From the NCBI GenBank assembly GCA_963846915.1, contig CAWJXV010000009.1, positions 62,001 through 126,000 of the forward strand: a stretch of 64,000 nucleotides of DNA, written 5' to 3'. Each line of letters starts with the position of its first letter. The stretch's first letter is position 1. Of the stretch, positions 17,251 through 25,989 are shown in pieces. Origin of the DNA: PALSA-612 sp963846915 (GTDB lineage Bacteria > Actinomycetota > Thermoleophilia > Gaiellales > Gaiellaceae). The position numbers were made by a program, and so were the translations under genes. The notes below the pieces were generated by a model. That model searched no databases and had not been told where the DNA came from. It saw only the letters and a list, made by a program, of their open reading frames with translations.

Positions 17251-18430
17251 GACCGCACCCGGGCCGTGGCTCCGCCTGACGGCGCTCGCCGCCTCGGCGG
17301 CGACCCTGCTCGCGGTCGTGTCCGGCGCCGCCGGGCTCGACACGGCCCACCGCCTGCTCGCCGCACTCGCGCTGCCCCCGCTCGCGGCGCTCCTCGTCGC
17401 GGCCTGGTTCTCGCACCGGCGGCTGCTCGCCCCGGTCCTCGTCGCGACGGGTCTCTTCGGCGTCGCGGCGCTCGTGACCATGCGCGGCGCGCACCTGGCG
17501 TTCGCGGCGCTCGCGTTCGCAGCCACGGTCGTCGTCTGCGCGCTCGTCCACCGGCCCGCGCGCGTTCCGCTCGGCCGCGTCCGCGACTACGTGACGCTCA
17601 CGAAGCCGCGGATCATGACGCTGCTGCTCCTGACCGGCTTCTGCGGGATGGTCGCGGGCGCACACGGCCTGCCGCCGTGGAACGTGGCCGTCGCGGCGAT
17701 GGTCGGACTGGCGCTGGCCTGCGGCGGAGCGAGCGCGATCAACCACGTCATGGATCGCGACATCGACCGGCTGATGGGCGAACGCACGCGCAGCCGCCCG
17801 GTCGCCGCCGAGCGCGTGCCGCCGACGTACGCGCTCGAGTTCGGGCTCGCCCTCTCGGCCTTCTCGTTCGCGCTCCTCGCGAGCACGGTCAACGTGCTGA
17901 CCGCCTCGCTGGCCCTGGTCGGGAACCTCTTCTACGTGGTCGTCTACACGCGTTGGCTCAAGCGCACGACGCCGCAGAACATCGTCATCGGCGGGGCCGC
18001 CGGCGCGGTGCCGCCGCTCGTCGGCTGGGCCGCCGCCACGGGCTCGCTCGCCTGGCCCGCGCTCGGACTCTTCCTGATCGTCTTCCTGTGGACGCCGCCG
18101 CACTTCTGGGCGCTCGCGCTCCTGATCAAGCGTGACTACGCGGCCGCCAAGATCCCGATGCTGCCGGTCGTCCGCGGCGACCGCGAGACGACGCGGCAGA
18201 TCGTCCTCTACTCGCTCGTCCTCGTCGGCTTCACGACCGTGCCGTTCGCGCTCGGCTGGTTCAGCGCCGTCTACCTCGCCGCCGCTGTCGCCCTCGGCGC
18301 CGTCTTCGTGCTCATGGCCGTGCGCCTGCGCCGCGAGCAGACGCCGCGCCACGCGTCGTCGCTCTTCCACTACTCGCTCCTCTACCTGGCGCTGCTCTTC
18401 GTGGCAGCGGCCGTCGGCTCGGTGGTCTAG
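17240..18430 (+). CDS. ctaB: Protohaem IX farnesyltransferase (haem O synthase) with N-terminal CtaA-like half
   Basis: Residues about 112-396 are CtaB: DYVTLTKPRIMTLLL, then the two Asp motifs NHVMDRDIDRLMGERT and the second aspartate region, with about nine spans. It transfers farnesyl to haem b to make haem O for the oxidase. The first 110 residues are extra and carry about four hydrophobic helices with AHRLLA and RGAHLAF, resembling one four-helix half of haem A synthase (CtaA) including both histidine positions. GTG at 17240 overlaps the coxA stop. The fusion would join two steps of haem A biosynthesis in one chain, but a lone CtaA half may not be catalytic. Confidence 0.9.
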   Translation: MNSETAPGPWLRLTALAASAATLLAVVSGAAGLDTAHRLLAALALPPLAALLVAAWFSHRRLLAPVLVATGLFGVAALVTMRGAHLAFAALAFAATVVVCALVHRPARVPLGRVRDYVTLTKPRIMTLLLLTGFCGMVAGAHGLPPWNVAVAAMVGLALACGGASAINHVMDRDIDRLMGERTRSRPVAAERVPPTYALEFGLALSAFSFALLASTVNVLTASLALVGNLFYVVVYTRWLKRTTPQNIVIGGAAGAVPPLVGWAAATGSLAWPALGLFLIVFLWTPPHFWALALLIKRDYAAAKIPMLPVVRGDRETTRQIVLYSLVLVGFTTVPFALGWFSAVYLAAAVALGAVFVLMAVRLRREQTPRHASSLFHYSLLYLALLFVAAAVGSVV

Positions 18431-18568
18431 ATGTCGAACATGGTCGATCCCGAAGATCCCGTCCTCCGCCGCAAGAACCTCGTGCTCGGCTGGTGGCTCT
18501 TCGCGATCGCGCTGATGATCCTCGGCGCGACCGTCGCGGTCGCCTTCATCTACCTGGCCGCAGACTGA
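18431..18568 (+). CDS. 45-residue single-span membrane protein of the cox operon
   Basis: Short gene directly after ctaB with no gap (ATG follows the TAG). Its 45 residues comprise a charged, cytosolic-type N-terminus (VDPEDPVLRRKN) and one hydrophobic helix (about residues 18-42, ending IYLAAD). Operon position suggests a small oxidase subunit or assembly factor, comparable with the small subunit IV-like peptides of other cytochrome oxidases. No sequence family is assigned. Convergent with the secreted-protein gene at 18582. Confidence 0.6.
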   Translation: MSNMVDPEDPVLRRKNLVLGWWLFAIALMILGATVAVAFIYLAAD

Positions 18569-18581
18569 GCGCCGGCCCTAA

Positions 18582-19526
18582 CTAAGCCAAAACGCGCTTC
18601 GAGAACGACTTCGTGATCTTCGCGCCCTGGTAGGTCGCGGTGATCGAGCCCTTGAGCTGTTTGCCCTTTGTGTTCTTGGGCAGCGTCCACGTGCAGGACG
18701 CGTGGCCGCTCTGGACGCTCCCCTTCGCCTTCACCGGCACCGCCTTCCCGGCGATCTTCGCCGAGCAGGCGACCTTCGTCCTCACGCCGACGCCGGTCGC
18801 CGTGACGCTGACCTTCATCGAGACGGTGAACCGCTTGCCCGCGTGCGCCGCGCTGACCGTGAACTTCGTCGCCTTCAGGGTGCCTGCGGGCGAAGGCGGA
18901 GGCGGGGGTGATCCTGGCGGAGGCGGCGATCCGGGCGGAGGCGGTGGAGGCGGCGTCCCCGATCCCGAGCCGTTCGGGTAGGTCCACACGGCCGAGCCGT
19001 CGGGCGCGCGGTCGGACATGGAATCGCCCGTGTCGCCGGTCGTCGTGACGATGAAGTTGAACGCCGTCGAGCCGCCGAGATCGGCCTTGTCGACGCTGAA
19101 CGTCGCCTTGCCGTCCTTGTAGGCCGAGGTGAACGTGCTGGACTGCTGGGTCGCGAACTGACTGCCGTCCCAGTGCATGAACAGCTGCTGGCCCTGGATC
19201 CAGGCGACCTCATAGTCGTAGCCGCCCGAGCCGGTGCTCCCGTTCTTGTCCGTGTCGAGGTACGCCTGCACCGCGTCGACGTCGGTCAACGCCGGGCGAT
19301 TTCCGATCGTCGCCGCGAAGCTGATCTTCCCGGAGGCGTCGTCCGAGACGGCGACCGTCGTCACGTCGGGGCCGTCGGCCTGGTTGTCGCCGCTCGCGTC
19401 GGTGTAGCTCGAGGACGCGCCAGTGACCTTCGGCGACGCGGCTCCGACGACCGGCCAGAGGATGGCCAGCGCCGCCGCGAGCGAAGCGACGGCGATCAGA
19501 CCGGTGATCCTTAACTTGTTCCCCAT
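18582..19526 (-). CDS. Secreted protein with proline-rich linker
   Basis: 314 residues: signal peptide (about 1-30), an N-terminal domain (about 31-190) rich in Asp/Gly/Thr resembling extracellular beta-sandwich domains, a linker of near-pure Pro with Gly/Ser (about 193-216), and a C-terminal beta domain containing two cysteines with a basic tail (KSFSKRVLA). Exported, no catalytic motif seen; a wall- or surface-binding role is possible. ATG 19526 lacks a good Shine-Dalgarno sequence, but the signal peptide begins there. Monocistronic as far as can be seen. Confidence 0.6.
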   Translation of the reverse strand: MGNKLRITGLIAVASLAAALAILWPVVGAASPKVTGASSSYTDASGDNQADGPDVTTVAVSDDASGKISFAATIGNRPALTDVDAVQAYLDTDKNGSTGSGGYDYEVAWIQGQQLFMHWDGSQFATQQSSTFTSAYKDGKATFSVDKADLGGSTAFNFIVTTTGDTGDSMSDRAPDGSAVWTYPNGSGSGTPPPPPPPGSPPPPGSPPPPPSPAGTLKATKFTVSAAHAGKRFTVSMKVSVTATGVGVRTKVACSAKIAGKAVPVKAKGSVQSGHASCTWTLPKNTKGKQLKGSITATYQGAKITKSFSKRVLA

Positions 19527-19586
19527 GTCTGGCGGCCCGGGCGAGGCCTCGTCGGATGGTAGCGCGACCGCGCGGACGGTCCTCCC

Positions 19587-20666
19587 TCAACGGGCGAGCA
19601 GCTGGTCCTCCGACCGCCGCCGCAGCGTGCGGAGAACGCCGATGATCAGCGCGGCGAGCACGATGAACGGGGCGCCGATCAGCAGGATGTAGAGCAGGAT
19701 CTCCGCCTCGGCGATGAGCACACGGCCGATGTTGTGCAAGGCCTGCCCGATCTTGCCGGGCCTGGACGGCACGACCGCCGCGGCCTTCTTCGTCTCCAGG
19801 TCGAGCGAGAGGGTGGCGAAGCTGGCCCTGGCCTTCTGGGCCGTCTGCCGGTCCTGCAGCTCCGCGAGCTGGGCGACGCGGCGGGCGAGCGTCGCCTCGA
19901 AGAACGCCCTGGTGCTCGTCGTCAGGCTCGTGTCGGTGAGCCTGACGCGAAGCCCGGCAATCGTCGCCTTCAGGTCCTGCATCCGGCTGAAGCGCGTGTT
20001 CAGCTGGCCTTGCACGTCCTTGATCGAGACGTGCTCGTCCGCGATCGTGCCGAGCGCGGACAGCCTCGCGACCGCCGTCTGCACCTTGACGATCGGGACG
20101 CGCAGGACGAGATAGGCGGTGCCGGACTTCTGGCCCGAGCCGTAGTCGACCGTCACGACGTACCCGCCCCAGTTGCGGGCGAGCTGGATCGCCTGCTTCG
20201 TGGTCGACGAGAGGCTGTTCACGCGGAGCTCGAGCGCGACGGCGTAGAGCTGGGCGCGCGAGCCGCTCGGCGGGAGTGGGCTGGCGGCCTTGAATGCGCC
20301 GTGGACAGCACGCTTTCCCGGCACGCCCCGGTCGCGGGAGGTGGACGGCGTGATCGGGAGGCTGTGCGGGCTCTGCTGGACAAGCCCGCCGCTCGGGCTG
20401 AACGCTTCCGGCTTCGACGTCGTGCCCGAGCCGAAGACGCCGACGCCGACCGCCGCGGCGAGCACGGCCGCGACCGGGACGAGCACGAGCGCGACCCGGC
20501 GCCGGCGAAACCGCCCGAAGCGGGCGGCCGGCGGCGAGGACGTCGTCGGTCCCTGCGCGATCCCGCGAACCCGCTCCCGGAGCTCCGGGCTCGCCGTCGC
20601 CTCCCCCGAGCGCAGCTCGTGCACGAGGTCGTCGAAGCGATCGTCGATCAGGTCAGGCCCGGACAT
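19587..20666 (-). CDS. DUF4349 membrane protein with anti-sigma-like N-terminus
   Basis: 359 residues. The first about 50 residues (DDLVHELRSG, then LRERVRGIA) resemble zinc-less anti-sigma N-termini. One membrane span follows (about 58-80, RRRVALVLVPVAAVLAAAV), then an extracytoplasmic DUF4349 domain (about 135-310, with a coiled-coil segment around the DLKATIAGL region) and a C-terminal membrane helix (about 320-345). The gene overlaps the upstream ECF sigma gene by 14 nt, so the pair is translated together. Inference: it sequesters the sigma factor at the membrane and responds to an envelope signal. Confidence 0.75.
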   Translation of the reverse strand: MSGPDLIDDRFDDLVHELRSGEATASPELRERVRGIAQGPTTSSPPAARFGRFRRRRVALVLVPVAAVLAAAVGVGVFGSGTTSKPEAFSPSGGLVQQSPHSLPITPSTSRDRGVPGKRAVHGAFKAASPLPPSGSRAQLYAVALELRVNSLSSTTKQAIQLARNWGGYVVTVDYGSGQKSGTAYLVLRVPIVKVQTAVARLSALGTIADEHVSIKDVQGQLNTRFSRMQDLKATIAGLRVRLTDTSLTTSTRAFFEATLARRVAQLAELQDRQTAQKARASFATLSLDLETKKAAAVVPSRPGKIGQALHNIGRVLIAEAEILLYILLIGAPFIVLAALIIGVLRTLRRRSEDQLLAR

Positions 20667-21174
20667 CGTCCCTCACTTTCTCCTCGAGCTTCTGCAGCGC
20701 GCGGTGGAGCCGCGTGGAGCACGCCGTCGGGCTGATCCCGAGCAGGCGGGCGACCGTCTCCCCGTCGAGTTCGAGGAGCACGCGCAGCGCGACCACTTCG
20801 CGCTCGCCCGCGGACAGGCTGCGGAGAGCGGCCTCGAGCGCGGGCGAGAAGCCGTGGCCGAAGACGTCGCCCTCGCCCACCTCCGTCTCGAGCAGCGCGT
20901 ACGTCCCCTCACGGCGCCTGCGCCGCTGCTCGGAGCGGAAGTGGTCGAGAGCCGTCGATCGCGCCAGCGTGAGCAGCCAGGTCCTCGCCGTCCCCCGGCG
21001 CGGGTCGAAGCGCTTGAGGCGGCGGAGCGCCCGCTCGAAGGTCTCTGCGGTCAGGTCCTCCGAGACCGTGCGGTTCCCGGTCAGGTAGAGCAGGTAGCCG
21101 AAGACGCCGTCGAGGTTCTCCTCGCAGACGGCGGCGAAATCCACATCCGGCCGGCGGCTCAGCGTGGCGCGCAT
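20653..21174 (-). CDS. ECF-family RNA polymerase sigma factor
   Basis: 173 residues, sigma-70 regions 2 and 4 only. Region 2 contains NRTVSEDLTAETFERALRR and TWLLTLARSTALDHFR; region 4 contains LSAGEREVVALRVLLELDG and the helix-turn-helix ending STRLHRALQKLEE. The ATG at 21174 is preceded by AGGAGGC. It overlaps the DUF4349 partner gene, the usual arrangement for a sigma/anti-sigma pair. The regulon is not evident; I found no clear bipartite ECF promoter upstream of its own gene. Confidence 0.88.
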   Translation of the reverse strand: MRATLSRRPDVDFAAVCEENLDGVFGYLLYLTGNRTVSEDLTAETFERALRRLKRFDPRRGTARTWLLTLARSTALDHFRSEQRRRRREGTYALLETEVGEGDVFGHGFSPALEAALRSLSAGEREVVALRVLLELDGETVARLLGISPTACSTRLHRALQKLEEKVRDDVRA

Positions 21175-21227
21175 GCCTCCTCTACGGCGCCGCCGCCGCC
21201 CGCGTCACCTGTGACCGCCCGTCCGGG

Positions 21228-21824
21228 TTACCTGCCGTGCGCGACGACCTTGACCGGAACGGCCTTCGACTTCGCGTCGAATTGGGCGACGAAGGCGCCG
21301 CCGTCCGTGATCCCGACGCCGTACGAGTTGGGCTTCGCCTTGCCGGTCTTGAGGTCGATCTTGAAGCAGGAGACGACGATGAACGTGTTCGAGGCGGCCT
21401 TCTGCTTGTTGACCGAGCACGTGATCGACGTCCCGCGGACGATGATCCCGTCGCCCGCCGAGACGATGTGGAGGCTCGGATCGGTGTGCCTGACGACGGC
21501 AGGCCGGCGGTAGACGACCTTCGGTGTGCCGTTTGCCTGCACCTTGGCGAGGACGACCTGGCCGTTGACGGCGAGCGCGACCGCGTAGGTCTTGGGCACC
21601 GGCCGCTGGTTCGCGCTCAGGAAGGCGCAGCCGACGAGCTCCTGCCCGGGGATGAGCGTGTGCGAGATCTCGACCTCGCAGAGGATGTGCGTGTTCCTGA
21701 CCGCGAACTCGTCATGCAGCCCGATCCGGATGATCTTCTCCGAGCGGGCTCCGGCCGCGGCCGCCAGGGCGAGCACGAGCAGCACGCCGCAGAGCACCGC
21801 GATGGTGAACTTCCTCGTCGTCAT
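21228..21824 (-). CDS. Secreted hypothetical protein
   Basis: 198 residues with a clear signal peptide (residues 1-27, hydrophobic core VLLVLALAAAAGARS). The mature part holds four cysteines in a repeated pattern (HILCEVEISHT, VGCAFLSA, ITCSVNKQKA, VVSCFKIDL), suggesting two disulphide-linked beta modules. No enzymatic motif and no family recognised. The ATG at 21824 overlaps the gnd stop by 4 nt (ATGA) and has AGGGA upstream, so it is the last gene of the tkt-tal-gnd operon although its function looks unrelated. Confidence 0.6.
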   Translation of the reverse strand: MTTRKFTIAVLCGVLLVLALAAAAGARSEKIIRIGLHDEFAVRNTHILCEVEISHTLIPGQELVGCAFLSANQRPVPKTYAVALAVNGQVVLAKVQANGTPKVVYRRPAVVRHTDPSLHIVSAGDGIIVRGTSITCSVNKQKAASNTFIVVSCFKIDLKTGKAKPNSYGVGITDGGAFVAQFDAKSKAVPVKVVAHGR

Positions 21825-22699
21825 TCTTCCCTCGCTCTTTTGACGGCGTGGCCGCCGAATTGATTGCGAAGCGCGGCGTTCACCTTGGCCGCAAAAGACT
21901 CGTCCTGGCGCGACGCGAAACGCGCGAACAGCGACATCGTGATCACCGGCGCGGGCACGTTCTCGTCGATCGCGGCCTGCACCGTCCAGCGCCCCTCGCC
22001 CGAGTCCTGGACGTAGCCACGGATCTGCTCGAGGCCCGGGTCGTCCGCGAGCGCCAGCTCGAGCAGCTCGAGCAGCCAGCTGCGGACGACCGAGCCGTGC
22101 TGCCAGAGCGCCGCGAGCTGCCGGAGGTCGAGCTCGAACTCGGACGCGTTCATGATCTCGAACCCCTCGGCGAACGACTGCATCAGCCCGTACTCGATGC
22201 CGTTGTGGACCATCTTCGTGAAGTGGCCGGCGCCCGGGGCGCCCACGTGCGCGTAGCCGCCCGGCTCGGTGAGGTCGCGGCAGAGCGGCTCGATCACCGC
22301 GAAGGCGTCGGGCTCGCCGCCGACCATGACGCAGTAGCCGCCCTCGAGCCCCCAGATGCCGCCGGACACGCCGGCGTCGAGGTAGCGGATGCCCCTTTCC
22401 TTTGCCCCCGCGGCCCGGCGTTGCGAGTCGCGGAAGTTCGAGTTGCCGCCGTCGACGAGCACGTCGCCCGGCTCGAGCAGGCCGAGCAGGGCCTCGCAGC
22501 TCTGCTCGGTCGCGTCGCCTGCGGGGACCATCATCCACGCGACTCGCGGCGGCTCGAGCCTCGCGACGAGCTCCTCGAGCGAGGTGACGGTCCGCGCCGG
22601 GTCGGTGCGCGCGTACGTCTCGACCTCGTGCCCGTGGCGGCGCAGGCGCTCGGCCATGTTGGCGCCCATGCGCCCGAGACCCACCAGCCCAATGTGCAT
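21821..22699 (-). CDS. gnd: 6-phosphogluconate dehydrogenase (decarboxylating), short form
   Basis: Oxidises 6-phosphogluconate to ribulose 5-phosphate and CO2 in the oxidative pentose phosphate pathway. 292 residues, the short type, compared with about 470 for the long dimeric type. The nucleotide site GLVGLGRMGANM is at residues 4-15; the substrate motifs VDGGNSNFRDS, SGGIWGLEGGYCVMVGG and GHFTKMVHNGIEYG (catalytic Lys) follow. The start ATG overlaps the tal stop by one base (TGATG), so the long in-frame extension upstream is not used. Third gene of the pentose phosphate operon. Confidence 0.92.
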   Translation of the reverse strand: MHIGLVGLGRMGANMAERLRRHGHEVETYARTDPARTVTSLEELVARLEPPRVAWMMVPAGDATEQSCEALLGLLEPGDVLVDGGNSNFRDSQRRAAGAKERGIRYLDAGVSGGIWGLEGGYCVMVGGEPDAFAVIEPLCRDLTEPGGYAHVGAPGAGHFTKMVHNGIEYGLMQSFAEGFEIMNASEFELDLRQLAALWQHGSVVRSWLLELLELALADDPGLEQIRGYVQDSGEGRWTVQAAIDENVPAPVITMSLFARFASRQDESFAAKVNAALRNQFGGHAVKRAREE

Positions 22700-23811
22700 C
22701 AGGCGCTGACCAGCTCGCCGCGCTTGGCGCGGATGCCGTCGAGCAGCTCCTGGAAGGAGTCGGCGAACTTCTGGACGCCCTCCTCCTCGAGGGTCTCGGT
22801 GACGTCGTCGACGTCCACGCCGACCTTGCCCAGCTCGCGGAGGAGCGACCGGGCCTCCTCGATCCCCTCCTCGAGCGTCAGCGCGACCGTGCCGTGGTCC
22901 TGGAAAGCCTCGACGGTCTCGAGCGGCATCGTGTTCACGGTCTCCGGCCCGATCAGGCTGTCCACGTAGAGCGTGTCCGGATAGTCGGGGTTCTTCGTGG
23001 ACGTCGATGCCCACAGGCACCACTGCTTGGACGCGCCCTTGGAGGCGAGGAACTGCCAGCGCTCGCCCGAGAAGACCTGCTGCCAGTTCTGGTAGGCGAG
23101 CCGAGCGTTCGCGACCGCGAGCTTGCCGCGCAGCGCGAGCGCCGCGTCGGAGCCGATCGCCTCGAGCCGCTTGTCGGCCTCGCTGTCGACGCGGGAGACG
23201 AAGAAGCTCGCGACCGAGGCGACCTTGCGGGGATCGCCGCCCGAGGCGACGAGGCGTTCGAGCCCGCGCACGTAGGCCTCCATCACCTCGCGGTGGCGCT
23301 GCAGCGAGAAGATCAGCGTGACGTTGATCGACTTGCCCGCGGCGATCATGTCCTCGATCGCCGGCAGGCCGGGCCGCGTGCCCGGGATCTTCACGTACAG
23401 GTTCGGCTTGTCGATCTCGGCGTGGAGCCGCTTCGCCTGGTCGTACGTCGCCTCCGTGTCGTAGGCGAGCGTCGGGTCGACCTCGATCGAGACGTAGCCG
23501 CGCAGGCCGGCGCCGTTGTCCCAGACGTCCGCCATCAGGTCGCAGGCGTTCGAGATGTCCTGCTCCGCGAGCTGGAAGAACATCTGCGTGGGGTCGTCCT
23601 CGGAGCCGAGGAGCTCCTTGAGCTGAGCGTCGTAGCGCGTCCCCGCGGCGAGCGCCTTCTGGAAGATCGTCGGGTTCGAGGTGACGCCGGTGACGGCGTC
23701 GTCGGCCATCAGCTGCGCGAGCTGTCCCGACTCGAGCATCTCGCGCGAGAGCGAGTCGATCCAGACCGACTGGCCGAGGCCGGAGAGCTTGTGCAGGTTC
23801 GACTCAGACAT
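22699..23811 (-). CDS. tal: Transaldolase
   Basis: 370 residues, transaldolase of the actinobacterial Tal type. It transfers a dihydroxyacetone unit between sedoheptulose 7-phosphate and glyceraldehyde 3-phosphate in the non-oxidative pentose phosphate pathway. Seen: TSNPTIFQKAL near residue 55, the Schiff-base lysine in NLYVKIPGT, and INVTLIFSL. The ATG at 23811 overlaps the tkt stop by 8 nt and has AAAGGA upstream; an in-frame start 11 codons earlier is less likely. Operon tkt-tal-gnd. Confidence 0.95.
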   Translation of the reverse strand: MSESNLHKLSGLGQSVWIDSLSREMLESGQLAQLMADDAVTGVTSNPTIFQKALAAGTRYDAQLKELLGSEDDPTQMFFQLAEQDISNACDLMADVWDNGAGLRGYVSIEVDPTLAYDTEATYDQAKRLHAEIDKPNLYVKIPGTRPGLPAIEDMIAAGKSINVTLIFSLQRHREVMEAYVRGLERLVASGGDPRKVASVASFFVSRVDSEADKRLEAIGSDAALALRGKLAVANARLAYQNWQQVFSGERWQFLASKGASKQWCLWASTSTKNPDYPDTLYVDSLIGPETVNTMPLETVEAFQDHGTVALTLEEGIEEARSLLRELGKVGVDVDDVTETLEEEGVQKFADSFQELLDGIRAKRGELVSA

Positions 23812-25822
23812 GTTGTTTCGTCCTTTCCAGCACCGCGGTCGCACGGGCGACCACGTTGTCGACGTTGTAGCCGAGCTCCTTCATCACGATGTCGCCGGGA
23901 GCCGAGGCTCCGAAACGGTCGAGCGCGAGCGAGTCCCCCTGGTCGCCGACCCAGCGCTCCCAGCCCTGCGCGACGCCGGCCTCGACCGACAGCCGCGCCC
24001 GGACGTCGGGCGGCAGCACCTCGTCGCGATAGGACTGCGGCTGCGCCGCGAACAGCTCCCAGCACGGCATCGAGACGACGCGGACGGCGGTGCCGTTCTC
24101 GGCGGCGATCTTCTGTCCGGCCTCGAGCGCGAGGGCGACCTCCGAGCCGGTGGCGATCAGGATCAGGTCCGGGTCGCCCGACTCCCAGAGCACGTAGGCG
24201 CCCTGCTCGACGCCCGAAACAGCTCCGAGGGCGGAGCGATCGAGCGTCGGCACCTTCTGCCTGGTCAGCGAAAGGGCGACCGGCCCGTCCTCCCGGTCGA
24301 GGGCGACCTTCCAGGCGTAGGCGGTCTCGTTGGCGTCGGCCGGACGGATGAACCAGAGATTCGGGATCGCGCGCAGCGCCGCGTAGTGCTCGACCGGCTG
24401 GTGCGTCGGGCCGTCCTCGCCGAGCCCGACCGAGTCGTGCGTCCACGCCCAGACGACCGGCGCGTGCATGAGCGCGGACAGGCGGACGGAGGGCCGCATG
24501 TAGTCCGAGAAAACGAGGAAGGTCGAGCCGTACGGCTTGACGATGCCGCCGTGCAGCACGAGGCCGTTGACGATCGAGCCCATGCCGTGCTCGCGGATGC
24601 CGAAGGCGATGTTGCGACCGGCGTGCGTGGCCGAGAAGACGCCGCCGCCCTCGAGCTCGGTCTTGGTCGACTCGACCAGGTCGGCGGCGCCGCCGAGCAT
24701 CGTCGGCACGAACGGCTTGAGCGCCTGCATGACCTTCTTGCCCGCGTCGCGCGTCGCGATGTCGACGCCGGCCTCGAATGTCGGGAGCGCGTCCTCGTAG
24801 CCCGGCCTCGGCCTGCCCGTGTGTACCTGGTCCCAGTCGGCACGAGCGTCGGGGAACGCATCGCCCCACGCGTCGAAGCGCTTGCGCCAGTCGGCCTCGA
24901 GCTCGACGCCGCGCGCCTTCTGGCTCATGTGCTCGTAGACGCCGTCGGGGACGACGAAGTGCTCGTCCGGGTCCCAGCCGAGCACCTCCTTGGTCGCGCG
25001 CACCTCGTCCTCGCCGAGCGGGCTGCCGTGCGCCTTGGCCGTGTCGATCGCGTGGGGCGCCGGGTAGGCGATGTGCGTGTGGGCGACGATCAGGCTCGGC
25101 CGGTCGGCCTCGGCGTGCGCTGCGGCGTAGGCGGCGCGCAACTCGTCGAGGTCGTTCACGTCGTGGACGTGCTGGACGTGCCAGCCGTAGGCCTCGAACC
25201 GGGCGCCCTTGTCCTCGGTCGAGAAGGAGAGCGCGGTCGTGCCGTCGATCGTGATCCGGTTGTCGTCGTAGAGGTAGGTCAGCTTGCCGAGGCCGAGGTG
25301 GCCGGCGATCGAGGCTGCTTCCGCGGCGACGCCCTCCATCAGGTCGCCGTCGGAGCAGATCGCGAACACCCGATGGTCGACGATCTCGTGGTGCGGCCGG
25401 TTGTAGCGCTGTGCGAGGAAGCGCTCCGCGAGCCCGAAGCCGACGCCGTTCGCCACGCCCTGCCCGAGCGGGCCCGTGGTCGTCTCGACCCCGGGCGTCA
25501 GGAAGTGCTCGGGATGGCCCGGCGTGCGCGACCCCCACTGCCGGAACTGCTTCAGGTCGTCGAGCGACAGGTCGTAGCCGGTCAGGTGGAGCGCGGCGTA
25601 CTGGAGGATGCAGGCGTGGCCGGCTGAGAGGACGAACCGGTCTCGGTCGGGCCAGGCGGGGTTCTCCGGGTTGTGCCGGAGCAGCTCGGTGTAGATCAGG
25701 TAGGCAACGGGCGCGAGCGCCATCGCGGTGCCCGGATGCCCCGCGTTCGCCTTTTGCACGGAGTCCATCGCGAGCACGCGGATGGTGTCGATCGAGCGCC
25801 GCTCGAGATCGGACTGGGCCAT
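23804..25822 (-). CDS. tkt: Transketolase
   Basis: Thiamine-diphosphate enzyme, 672 residues, moving two-carbon units in the pentose phosphate pathway. N-terminal ThDP-binding motif ICSDGDLMEG with the following DDNRITIDG; AGHPG near residue 27 and GPLGQG near residue 117 are substrate/cofactor loops; the pyrimidine domain holds the FGIREHGMGS catalytic Glu. ATG 25822 has no ribosome-binding site but a TATCGT box 7 nt upstream, suggesting a leaderless mRNA. First gene of the operon; a conserved upstream element (25880-25989) is shared with thrC. Confidence 0.96.
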   Translation of the reverse strand: MAQSDLERRSIDTIRVLAMDSVQKANAGHPGTAMALAPVAYLIYTELLRHNPENPAWPDRDRFVLSAGHACILQYAALHLTGYDLSLDDLKQFRQWGSRTPGHPEHFLTPGVETTTGPLGQGVANGVGFGLAERFLAQRYNRPHHEIVDHRVFAICSDGDLMEGVAAEAASIAGHLGLGKLTYLYDDNRITIDGTTALSFSTEDKGARFEAYGWHVQHVHDVNDLDELRAAYAAAHAEADRPSLIVAHTHIAYPAPHAIDTAKAHGSPLGEDEVRATKEVLGWDPDEHFVVPDGVYEHMSQKARGVELEADWRKRFDAWGDAFPDARADWDQVHTGRPRPGYEDALPTFEAGVDIATRDAGKKVMQALKPFVPTMLGGAADLVESTKTELEGGGVFSATHAGRNIAFGIREHGMGSIVNGLVLHGGIVKPYGSTFLVFSDYMRPSVRLSALMHAPVVWAWTHDSVGLGEDGPTHQPVEHYAALRAIPNLWFIRPADANETAYAWKVALDREDGPVALSLTRQKVPTLDRSALGAVSGVEQGAYVLWESGDPDLILIATGSEVALALEAGQKIAAENGTAVRVVSMPCWELFAAQPQSYRDEVLPPDVRARLSVEAGVAQGWERWVGDQGDSLALDRFGASAPGDIVMKELGYNVDNVVARATAVLERTKQHV

Positions 25823-25829
25823 ACCGCGA

Positions 25830-25835
25830 ACGATA
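25830..25835 (-). promoter_or_regulatory. Leaderless-type -10 box of tkt
   Basis: On the minus strand TATCGT ends 7 nt before the tkt ATG. There is no Shine-Dalgarno sequence. Confidence 0.5.
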
Positions 25836-25879
25836 CGCGCTCACCCGTGGTTCTCGGACGGTTGCAGGGCAGGCCGGTG

Positions 25880-25989
25880 CGGCCGCGTCCGAACCGGCCC
25901 CCACCCAACGGGCGGGGCGTCGTCCCGCCGCCCTCGCCGGGGACGATACCGTCGAAATCGTGTCGTGTCCGTGCCGATTCAGTGCCGAT
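25880..25989 (-). repeat. 110-bp upstream element shared with thrC
   Basis: Read on the minus strand, this block matches 54500-54612 (plus strand) over about 110 bp. Both copies carry two GGCAC boxes 11 bp apart (here 25986-25982 and 25975-25971), then GGTATCGTC, then GGCGAGGGCGGCGGGACGA leading into a GC-rich hairpin, then GGGTGGGGGCCG. Both lie upstream of a gene in the same orientation and end within about 60 bp of its start (tkt, thrC). It may be a shared regulatory leader or a mobile intergenic repeat. Confidence 0.6.
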
